Shown: positions 29,301 through 41,300 of the stretch, piece by piece
Layout of the letters: every line of letters starts with the position of its first letter
Numbering within the stretch: position 1 is the first letter of the stretch
Assembly (NCBI GenBank): GCA_013339895.1
Contig: JABACO010000001.1
Location: 15,273,486-15,337,485 of the forward strand
Direction of reading: 5' to 3'
Source: Ephydatia muelleri
Lineage: Eukaryota > Porifera > Demospongiae > Spongillida > Spongillidae
DNA length: 64,000 bases
The notes under the pieces: generated by a model
Told to the model about the DNA's origin: nothing
Databases searched by the model: none
The model's input: the letters and a program-made list of their open reading frames with translations, nothing else
Translations under genes and position numbers: made by a program

Positions 29301-32300
29301 CATCACATTGCCAACTAGCTGGGATGTATTGTCCATTCCAACATCTGAACTGATTTATAGTAGCGTCTGTGTGCAAAAAGTCACTTTAGAATCGATGACT
29401 TTGTACAATTCAAATGTGTTGACTTCATGTGGTGCAGATACAACCAACCAGGTCCCTGTATTATGCACTTCCATCTGCAAGTCAATACCCTGATTGAATT
29501 GGTTCTCTGATTATCCATGATGTGTAATAAACAGTTTACAATGTGAAAACTGTTATTAGCACGAGTGATTGTATGTGGCTGTATCTATCAACTCACTACA
29601 ACGGATTTCGTCACTTCCATCCAAGCATTGAGGATATCCGTCACATTTCGCACTTGCTGGAATGCATTGTCCATTGGAGCATTTGAATTGGTTTGATGTA
29701 CAATCTGTTTTGTAATAGATTATTTCCTTAGCAACCTTCCACAATGATCAGAACCTCTTGGCTTGTCTAATTAAAATTTTCACGCTTAGTGCGTTTTCAA
29801 TTTTACTCATATGAAGCAAAATGCAAAGGGTATGCATTGGATAGGTGTTAACGGGCATGAATCCACTGAAGGACAAGGAACTTACTGCAATCAACTACAC
29901 TAGTTCCATTGGTGCCAAAGGGGCAGTAATAGAAGCCACAAATCCAATTTGATGGGATGCATTGTCCGTCTGAGCATCTGACTTGGTTTGAAGTGCAATC
30001 TGTTGGTAGAATGAAACAAACGAACCAGAAACAATTCATAATGTCACTAATGGTTTCACAAATATCTGTATGTCTGCTAGTGCTGGCATGTCTTCAACAC
30101 TGTAAACTGTAGCCACGATCCATATTTGCCACAAAAGTATTGGATCCATGGTTTTGTGAAGGGGATTTCTAATCTAATGGAACGTAATACCATTCTGTCC
30201 AGTAGATGACCAGGTGATTTTTTATAAGCACATACATTAATTTCGTTACTTCTGCAGTTCAATACGATGAATGTAATGAAAAGTGCGAAATGCATTCCTA
30301 ATGCTGCTGTCCTAGATACACATACCATCATTCAGATGCTATCGGAAGTTTCGTTAGAAACTTCCATGTAGGATTTGACCCCGACTATGAATGTCATTTG
30401 TCTGTAACAACACTCCCGACGATCGGATCGTTAGCTTGTTTTAGCAATCGATCTAGAAGTCAAAATGAGTAGTTTCGTTTTTGTTTCATGTCGCAGAACC
30501 GCGTGGTTGTAGAGAACAAGAGTGTACTGCCCGTTCTCGTACCCAGTCTCGGAACAAGGGGCGGGTCGTCTTCTTCTCCTTCTCCTTCTTGGCAACGCAT
30601 AACTCGGGACAGGAACACTTTTAAGCGATCACAATTTCACCACTAGCTTCAGAATCGGATGGAGGACTCGCTTTTATATAAATAATCGATGTTATACTCT
30701 GATACACAATCGACTATCTGCCTATGTCTTTTATAAATAGATTACTTTATAATTACGGTATCTAAAGATGTGTATAAATAGTAAAATAACTAGAGAAGAA
30801 TAATACTTTGGTGATTCAATCGTCGTTTGGTGTGCTACTATTTGTTAGTGAAGTTGTTTTTATCAAAATGCCTTCACGTCAAGAAAAGATACGAGCGAAA
30901 CGACGTGCGAAATACCTTCAAGTTCGAGACGATGTTTTAGAATCGGCACGGGCATCCTACAAGGCAGACCAAGAAAAGAAACGGACCGCTGAACGCGAGC
31001 GGTATCAAGCAGAGCCAGAAAGAAACAGACGCTGAACGCGAGCGGTATCATGCAGACCCAGAAAAGAAACGGTCATCAGCTAAACGCGAAAGCTATCAAG
31101 CAGAGCCAGAAAAGAAACAGACCGCTGAACGCGAGCGGTATCAAGCAGACCCAGAAAAGAAACAGACCGCTGAACGCGAACGTTATAAAGCAGACCCAGA
31201 AAAGAAATGGTCCGCTAAAGGAAACGTTATTGGGAGAGTCCTGAATGTGCTCGCTTGCATGATTGGCGAAGAGAGTGCGGTACGGGTCCGGGGAAGGCTA
31301 AGCGTAGTACCAACGAGGCCATCGAAAAAGTACTACCGACAAAGTTATTCAAAGGTATGTAAATGTAACCTTCTCTTACCTTAGATATTAAGCTTAGTTT
31401 GCATATGACATTAGCTGAAACGCTGCGTCAGCGTTGCCTTTTGTCAGTGTCGTTATGTAATGTTGGAAGAGACCTATGAGATGCATGCAGTTATTGTTTG
31501 AACTTTCTAGTGCAATGTAGCGGTTGCTGATATCATCTGTGCATTGAATCAGAATGGCTTCAGTTTACATAGGATTTCATGGCATGAAACTATTTTAGTG
31601 GGCAACTGTTGCATGTAAGAGTATAACTTTCAAGCCTTGGTGTATATAGTTTCGCACATACATAATGTTGCATGTACGCACTTCCTTTTTCACTGTAGCT
31701 ACTCTCTGTACGAACCAAAGTATATCGTACTAAGCGAGTATAAGGGTGGCCTCGAAAAGGCTATTCTTAAGAATAGCACTTTACTAGTTCAGTTAAATGA
31801 TGCCTTTTGCAAGACGCACCCATGGTTAGCGCAAAAGGTGTGTACCAGTTCTGCACATGCTCACATCGCAGCATATGGAGCACGTCATCACGAGAGACGA
31901 AGTAATGGAAATAGAGCGGATTTTAGAAGGCAGTGGTGATGGGGAGATGGCGAAGATAATGGCAGTGCTGGACCCCGTCCAGCACCACCTTCCCCACATC
32001 CAGCACCACCTTCCCCATGTCCAGCACCACCTTCGCCACGTCCAACACCACCTTCCCCACATCCAGCACCACCTTCGCCACATCCAGCACCACCTTCGCA
32101 ACATCCAGCACCACCTTCGCCACGTCCAGCACCACCTTCGCCACATCCAGCACCACCTTCGCCACATCCAACACCACCTTCCCCACGTCCAGCACCACCT
32201 TCGCCACATCCAACACCCCTTCGCCACGTCCAGCACCACCTACGCCACGTCCAGCACCACCTACGCCACGTCCAGCACCACCTTCGCCACATCCAGCACC

Positions 32301-35300
32301 ACCTTCGCCACATCCAGCACCACCTTCGCCACATCCAACACACCTTCGCCACATCCAACACCACCTTCGCCATATCTAACACCACCTTCCCCACGTCCAG
32401 CACCACCTTCGCCACATCCAACACCCCTTCGCCATGTCCAGCACCATCTACGCCACGTCCAGCACCACCTTCGCCACATCCAGCACCACCTTCGCCACAT
32501 CCAGCACCACACCTTCGCCACATCCAACACCACCTTCTCCACATCCAACACCACCTTCCCCACGTCCAGCACCACCTTCGCCACATCCAGCACCACCATC
32601 GCCACATCCAGGACGAGGCCGAGATGGCAGACGACGGGACGAGGAGATAGAGGACGAGATGGGAGAGATAGAGGACGAGGATATGTAAGAGAAGGAAGAG
32701 GGCGACGTGGAAGAGGCGGTGAAGGACGAGACTGTAATGTGAACCATTATTCGGACAATATATATGTATAACTACTAATGTTAATGTTATTAAATAATTA
32801 TGCCAAATGCGCTAATGATAATGGTCGGTCTAAGTACAGCAAGGAAAGATTTCACGAATGATTCAAACACGCATCCCGCCTTTAACTTAAACTTTAGTTC
32901 TGATATCGGATCGCTTAGCTTTGTTCATAGTTCTACATGTCTTAGCAAATGGCACACACATGACGTCACACAACCCGTTGTACATAGAAAAAAAATCAAT
33001 GAAACAAGTAAATAAAAACATTCTCTAGGAGAAAGTTGGTGGGATATAGGATTTGATGGCAATTGGTGGTGTAAAAAGCAAGGAAACAAGGTCTTATCAG
33101 AAGGGAAAATGTAATAGTCCTATATTTAGCACATTTCTAGGGCGTATGTTGTTTGTGTGCTAAATATAGGACTATTACATTTCCCTTCTGATAAGACCTT
33201 GTTTCCTTGCTTTTTACACCACCAATTGCCATCAAATCCTATATCCCACCAACTTTCTCCTAGAGAATGTTTTTATTTACTTGCAGAATTAGTAATTAAC
33301 CGAGGAAACACATGCAGTAAGCATTGAATGAATCAACAATGGCGACGGATGAACTCACTGCAATTGGTTTCATCACTTCCATCGAAGCATTGAAAGGTGC
33401 CATCACATTGCCAACTAGCTGGGATGAATTCTCCATTTGTACATCTGAACAGATTCACAGTACCATCTGTTTGTATAATGTAATTTAAACGTCACTCATG
33501 GCTCATTGGAGCATTTGTATAGAGCTGGTTAATATAAATGAGTTAACTATGGTACTTATAATTATTTTAACCAGATCTATGTTTGCACATCTTAATTTCA
33601 ATGTTAATACCCTTATCCAGTTGATTCTTATAGCTCTTTCTGTACTTTAACTCGTACACAATTTGAATAGAGATATAAAATGCTATGGTTCATTTACTCA
33701 CTGCAACGAATTTCGTCACTTCCATCTGAACATTGAGGATAGCCATTACACTGTGCACTTGCAGGGATGCATTGTCCATTACGACATCTGAATTGGTCTG
33801 ACGTACAATCTGGTAGTGAAAGATAAGGAATAAATCAAATCTGCTTTGCAAATTGAAATGAAGTTCTGAAATAAAGTCCAGATCCACATACACATTTACA
33901 TTCTATATAAGAGGAATCAATGAAAGCATTGATGATTGCTACACTAAAATTCCAATACTCTGAGGGATGTACTCCCAAAGTGAATGAGTAATGATTATTA
34001 TTTTGCTGTGTATCGATATGTTGGAGGTGCAAACTCACTGCAATCAACGACAACACTTCCATTGGTGCCATTGGTGCAATCGGTGTAACCATAACAAATC
34101 CAACTTGATGGTATGCATTGTCCGTTTGAGCATCTGACTTGGTTTGAAGTGCAATCTGTACAAGGTAACACAGAATCGACAGACAGTCTACTATGTCCAT
34201 CAGTCTAAAAACCAAAGGGTATGTTACCCAGTACTCTTGGTAGACTTGAAAAACTAATGTTTGTACCTACTGGCCCAGGGATTTGTAAATTCTGTCATCA
34301 GTTCTAAAAGTGCAACGAAAAAGGATGATGATCAAATCATGGATTTGGCTTCCTAAAACTATCAGTACTATATTCTCAGGAGGTGCATGACAATAAACTA
34401 TGAAAATATGGCCCATGGGTTTGTTAAATTCACATAAAATAATGTAATTTGTTGCATAAGTGCATTAAGAAAGGATAATAATCAAATTAACTGTAGTGAA
34501 TATTGTTAGAAGGAGCATGTCAATAAGCTATGAATTCAATTCGTATGGAGAGAGATAATGGGAACTGTACTAGTCAGTGGATGGCCAAAAGGAGATGGAT
34601 AAACTCACTGCAATTAATTTCATCACTTCCATCGCTGCACTGAGAGTATCCATCACATTGCCAACTAGCTGGGATGTATTGTCCATTCCAACATCTGAAC
34701 TGATTTATCGTAGCATCTGTGTGCAAAAAGTCACTTTAGAATCGATGACTTTGTACAATTCAAATGTGTTGACTTCATGTGGTGCAGATACAACCAACCA
34801 GGTCCCTGTATTATGCAATTCCATCTGCAAGTCAATACCCTGATTGAATTGATTCTCTGATTATCCCCGATGTGTAATAAACAGTTTACAAAGTGAAAAC
34901 TGTTATTAGCACGAGTGACTGTATGTGGCTGTATCTATTCAACTCACTACAACGGATTTCGTCACTTCCATCCAAGCATTGAGGATATCCGTCACATTTC
35001 GCACTTGCTGGAATGCATTGTCCATTGGAGCATTTGAATTGGTTTGATGTACAATCTGTTTTGTAATAGATTATTTCCTTAGCAACCTTCCACAATGATC
35101 AGAACCTCTTGGCTTGTCTAATTAAAATTTTCACGCTTAGTGCGTTTTCAATTTTACTCATATGAAGCAAAATGCAAAGGGTATGCATTGGATAGGTGTT
35201 AACGGCATGAATCCACTGAAGGACAAGTAACTTACTGCAATCAACTACACCAGTTCCATTGGTGCCAAAGGGGCAGTAATAGAAGCCACAAATCCAATTT

Positions 35301-38300
35301 GATGGGATGCATTGTCCGTCTGAGCATCTGACTTGGTTTAAAGTGCAATCTGTTGGTAGAATGAATCAAACGAACCAGAAACAATTCATAATGTCACTAA
35401 TGGTTTCACAAATATCTGTATGTCTGCTAGTGCTGGCATGTCTTCAACACTGTAAACTGTAGCCACGATCCATATTTGCCACAAAAGTATTGGATCCATG
35501 GTTTTGTGAAGGGGATTTCTAATCTAATGAAACGTAATACCATTCTGTCCATTAGATGACCAGGTTATTTTTATAAGCACATACATTAATTTCGTTACTT
35601 CTGCAGTTCAATACAATGAATGTAATGAAAAGTGCGAAATGCGTTCCTAATGCTGCTGTCCTAGATACACATACCATCATTCAGATGCTATAGAATTAGT
35701 AATTAACCGAGGAAACACATGCAGTATGCATTGAATGAAGCAACAATGGCGACGGATGAACTCACTGCAATTGGTTTCATCACTTCCATCGAAGCATTGA
35801 AAGGTGCCATCACATTGCCAACTAGCTGGGATGAATTCTCCATTTGTACATCTGAACAGATTCATAGTACCATCTGTTTGTATAATGTAATTTAAACGTC
35901 ACTCATGGCTCATTGGAGCATTTGTATAGAGCTGGTTAATATAAATGCGTTAATTATGGTACTTATAATTATTATAACCAGATCTATGTTTGCACATCTT
36001 AATTTCAATGTTAATACCCTTATCCAGTTGATTCTTATAGCTCTGTCTGTATTTTAACTTGTACACAATTTGAATGGAGATATAAAATGCTATGGTTCAT
36101 TTACTCACTGCAACGAATTTCGTCACTTCCATCGGAACATTGAGGATAGCCATTACACTGTGCACTTGCAGGGATGCATTGTCCATTACGACATCTGAAT
36201 TGGTCTGACGTACAATCTGGTGTGAAAGATAAGGAATAAATCAAATCTGCTTTGCAAATTGAAATGAAGTTCTGAAATGAACTCCAGATCCACATACACA
36301 TTTACATTCTAAATAAGAGGAATCAATGAAGCATTGATGATTGCTATACTATATTTCCAGTATGCCACAAATGTGTGGGATGTATTCCCAAAGTGAATGC
36401 GTAATGATTATTGTTTTGCTGTGAATCGATATGTTGGAGGTGCAAACTCACTGCAATCAACGACAACACTTCCATTGGTGCCATTGGTGCAATCGTGTAA
36501 CCATAACAAATCCAACTTGATGGTATGCATTGTCCGTTTGAGCATCTGACTTGGTTTGAAGTGCAATCTGTACAAGGTAACACAGAATCGATAGACAGTC
36601 TACTATGTCCATCAGTCTAAAAACCAAAGGGTATGTTACCCAGTACTCTTGGTAGACTTGAAAAACTAATGTTTGTACCTACTGGCCCAGTAAATTCTGT
36701 CATCAGTTCTAAAAGTGCAACGAAAAAGGAAGATGATCAAATCATGGATTTGGCTTCCTTAAACTATCAGTACTGAATTCTCAGGAGGTGCATGACAATA
36801 AAATATGACATTATGGCCCAAGGGTTTGTTAAATTCACATAAAATAATGTAATTTGTTGCATAAGTGCATTAAGAAAGGATAATAATCAAATTAACTGTA
36901 GTGAATATTGTTAGAAGGAGCATGTCAATAAGCTATGAATTCAATTCGTATGGAGAAAGAAAATGGGTACTGTACTAGTGAGTGGATGGCCAAAAGGAGA
37001 TGGATAAACTCACTGCAATTTATTTCATCACTTCCATCGCTGCACTGAGAGTATCCATCACATTGCCAACTAGCTGGGATGTATTGTCCATTCCAACATC
37101 TGAACTGATTTATAGTAGCGTCTGTGTGCAAGAAGTGAATTTAGAATTGATGACTTCGTACTATTCAAATGTATTGATTTCATATGGTGCAGATACAACC
37201 AACCAGGTCCCTGTATTATGCACTTCCATCTGCAAGTCAATACCCTGATTGAATTGGTTCTCTGATTATCCACGATGTGAAATAACAGCTTACAAAGTGA
37301 CAACTGTTATTAGCACGAGTGATTGTATGTGGCTGTATCTATCAACTCACTACAACGGATTTCGTCACTTCCATCCAAGCATTGAGGATATCCGTCACAT
37401 TTCGCACTTGCAGGAATGCATTGTCCATTGGAGCATTTGAATTGGTTTGATGTACAATCTGTTTGTATGAGATAATTGCCTTAGTAGCCTTCCACAATGA
37501 TCAGAATCTCTTGGCTTGTCTAATTAAAATTTTCACACTTATAGTGCGATTTCAATTTTACTCATATGAACCAAAATGCAAAGGGTATATATTGGATAGG
37601 TGTTAACGGGCATGAATCCACTGAAGGATAAGGAACTTACTGCAATCAACAGCACCAGTTCTATTGGTGCCAAAGGGGCAGTAATAGAAGCCACAAATCC
37701 AGTTTGATGGGATGCATGGTCCGTCTGAGCATCTAACTTGGTTTGAAGTGCAATCTGTTTGTAGAATGAAACAAACGAACCAGAAACAATTCATAATGTC
37801 ACTATTGGTTTTACAAATATCTGTATGTCTGCTAGTGCTGTGTATGCCTTCCAACACGGTAAACTGTAGCCACGATCCATACTTGCCACAAAAGTTTGGA
37901 TCCTTGGTTGAGGGAAGGGCATATCTAATCTAATAGACCGTAATATCATTCTGTCCACTAGATGACCAGGTGATTCTTTTAAGCCCTGACATTAATTTAG
38001 TTACTTCTGCAGTTTAATACAATAAATGTACGATATCTGCTAAATGCGTTCCTAATGTTGTTGTCCTAGAAACACATACCATAATTCAGGTGCTACAGAT
38101 TTAGTAATTAACAGAGGAAACACATGCAGTATGCATTGAATGAAGCAACAATGGCGACGGATGAACTCACTGCAGTTTGTTTCATCACTTTCATCGAAGC
38201 ACTGAAATGTGCCATCACATTGCCAACTAGCTGGGATGAATTCTCCATTTGTACATCTGAACAGATTCACAGTACCATCTGTTTGTGAAATGTAATTCAT

Positions 38301-41300
38301 GCATCAGGCATGGTTCATCGGAGCATTTGTATAGAGCTGGTTAGTATAAATGAGTTAACTATGGTACTCATAGTTAATATAACCAGATCTATGTTTGCAC
38401 ATCTTAATTTCAATGTTAATACCCTAATCAAGTTGATTCTTATAGCACTTACTGTATATTAACTCGTACACAATTTGAATCGAGACATAAAATGCTAGAG
38501 TTAATTTACTCACTGCAACGAATTTCGTCACTTCCATCGGAACATTGAGGATAGCCATTACACAGTGCATTTGCAGGGACGCATTGTCCATTACGACATC
38601 TGAATTGGTCTGATGTACAATCTGGTAGTGAAAGATAAGGAATCAATCAAATTAGCTTTGCAATTTGAAATGAAGTTCTGAAATAAAGTCCAGATCCACA
38701 TATACATTTACATTCTATATAAGAAGTATCAATGAAAGCATTGATGATTGCTACACTAAATTCCAATACTCTGAGGGATGTATTCCCAAAGTGAATGCGT
38801 AATGATTATAGATTTGCTGTGAATCGATATGTTTGGAGGTGCAAACTCACTGCAATCAACGACAACACTTCCATTGGTGCCATTGGTGCAATCGGTGTAA
38901 CCATAACAAATCCAACTTGATGGTATGCATTGTCCATTTGAGCATCTGACTTGGTTTGAAGTGCAATCTGTACAAGGTAACACATAATCGACAGACAGTC
39001 TACTATGTCCATCAGTCTAAAAACCAAAGGGTATGTTACCCAGTACTCTTGGTAGACTTGAAAAACTAATGTTTGTACCTACTGGCCCAGGGATTTGTAA
39101 ATTCTGTCATCAATTCTAAAAGTGCAACGATAAAGGATGATAATCAAATCATGGATTTTGCTTCCTAAAACTATCAGTACTGAATTCTCAGGAGGTGCAT
39201 GACAATAAACTATGACAATATGGCCCAAGGGTTTGTAGAATAATGTAATTTGTTGCATAAGTGCATTAAGATAGGATAATAATCAAATTAACTGTAGTGA
39301 AATTGTTAGAAGGAGCATGTCAATAAGCTATGAATTCATTTTGTATGGAGAGAGAAAATGGGTACTGTACTAGTTAGTGGATGGCCAAAAGGAGATGGAT
39401 AAACTCACTGCAATTAATTTCATCACTTCCATCGCTGCACTGAGAGTATCCATCACATTGCCAACTAGCCGGGATGTATTGTCCCATTCCAACATCTGAA
39501 CTGATTTATTGTAGCGTCTGTGTGCAAAAAGTGAATTTAGAATTGATGACGTCGTACAATTCAAATGTATTGATTTCATATGGTGCAGATACAACCAACC
39601 AGGTCCCTGTATTATGCACTTCCATCTGCAAGTCAATACCCTGATTGAATTGGTTCTCTGATTATCCACGATGTGAAATAAACAGTTTACATAGTGAAAA
39701 CTGTTATTAGCACGAGTGATTGTATGTGGCTGTATCTATCAACTCACTACAACGGATTTCGTCACTTCCATCCAAGCATTGAGGATATCCGTCACATTTC
39801 GCACTTGCAGGAATGCATTGTCCATTGGAGCATTTGAATTGGTTTGATGTACAATCTGTTTGTATGAGATAATTGCTTTAGTAGCCTTCCACAATGATCA
39901 GAATATCTTGGTATTTCTAATTAAAAAATTTACACGCTTAGTGTGTTTTCAATATTACTCATATGTACCAAAATGCAAAGGGTATACATTGGATAAGTGT
40001 TAACGGGCATGAATCCACTGAAGGATAAAGAACTTACTGCAATCAACAGCACCAGTTCCATTGGTGCCAAAGGGGCAGTAATAGAAGCCACAAATCCAGT
40101 TTGATGGGATGCATCGTCCGTCTGAGCATCTGACTTGGTTTTGAAGTGCAATCTGTTTGTAGAATGAAACAAACGAACCAGAAACAATTCATAATGTCAC
40201 TAATGGTTTCACAAATATCTGTATGTCTGCTAGTGCTGGTATGTCTTAAACACTGTAAACTGTAGCCACGATCCATACTTGCCACCAAAGTTATTGGATC
40301 CTTAGTTTTGGGAAGGGCATATCTAATCTTATGGAACGTAATACCATTCTGTCCGCTAGATGACCAGGTGATTCTTTTCTTCTGCTCTGACATTAATTTC
40401 GTTACTTTCTGCAGTTTAATACAATGAATGTAACGAAAACTACGAAATGCGTTCCTAATGTTGCTGTCCTAGAAACTCATTACATAATTCAGGTGCTACC
40501 GAATTAGTAATTAACAGAGGAAATACATGCAGTATGCATTGAATGAATCAACAATGGCAACGGATGAGTTCACTGCAATTTGTTTCATCACTTCCATCGA
40601 TGCACTGAAATGTGCCATCACATTGCCAACTAGCTGGGATGAATTCTCCATTTGTACATCTGAACAGATTCACAGTCCCATCTGTTTGTGACATGTAATT
40701 CATGCGTCACGCATTGCTCAACGGAGCATTTGTATGGAGCTGGTTAATATACATGATTAAACTATGGTACTCATAATTATTTTAACCAGATCTATGTTTG
40801 CACATCTTAATTTCATTATGATTATCTTAATCCAGTTGATTCTTATAGCACTTACTGTATATTAACTCGTACACAATTTGAATAGAGACATACGATGCTA
40901 GAGTTCATTTACATTCTATATAAGAGGAATCAATGAAAGCATTGATGATTGCTACACTAAAATTCCGTTATGCCACAAATGTAAGGGATGTATTCACAAA
41001 GTGATTGCTTAATGATTATTGATATTGATTCATTGGAGGTGTATGATCCGTAAGCTCACTGCAATCAACGACAATACTTCCATTGGTGCCATTGCTGCAA
41101 TTGGTGTAGCCAAAACATATCCAACTGGATGGTATACATTGTCCGTTTGAGCATCTGACTTGATCTGACGTGCAATCTGTAGAAAGTAACACAGGAACAA
41201 CAGACAGTCCACTACTTCTATAAGTCCAAATTATAGGGTGTTTTACTCAATACTCATTGTGCACTTGAAAACTAATGTTTGTACCTATTGGCCCAGGGAT

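Larger units (their letters stand above)
30344..33284 (+). mobile_element. 2.9-kb insertion in an LDLa intron
   Basis: Comparison with units 5, 6 and 9 shows extra DNA between 'cagatgctat' and 'agaattagtaatt'. It begins with an 8-bp inverted repeat (ggaagttt...aaacttcc), carries an ADPEKK-repeat gene and a 21-bp minisatellite, and ends with a long foldback whose last base nearly touches the right junction. No target duplication is clear. It could be one composite transposon or serial insertions. Confidence 0.7.

Noticed and set aside
31826-32747. Trp/Cys/Arg- and Gly-rich minus-strand frames over the 21-bp repeat
   Set aside because: Antisense readings of a repeat whose period is a multiple of three.
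30344-33284. Helitron borders (5' TC, 3' CTRR between A and T)
   Set aside because: Neither border nor the A|T target fits when compared with empty sister units.
1864-38600. Frames of the type '[20 protein letters not shown]' on the minus strand
   Set aside because: A shifted reading of exon E; the true frame has the LDLa cysteines.
414-39700. Repeated plus-strand frames of 60-90 codons starting [18 protein letters not shown]
   Set aside because: They are the antisense reading of exon A and its flanks; the cysteine pattern, splice sites and phase all support the minus strand.
1034-40393. Minus-strand frames that read through LDLa exons into introns
   Set aside because: The reading beyond TGC A enters GTGAGT or GTAAGT introns and has no conserved pattern; only the exon parts are annotated.
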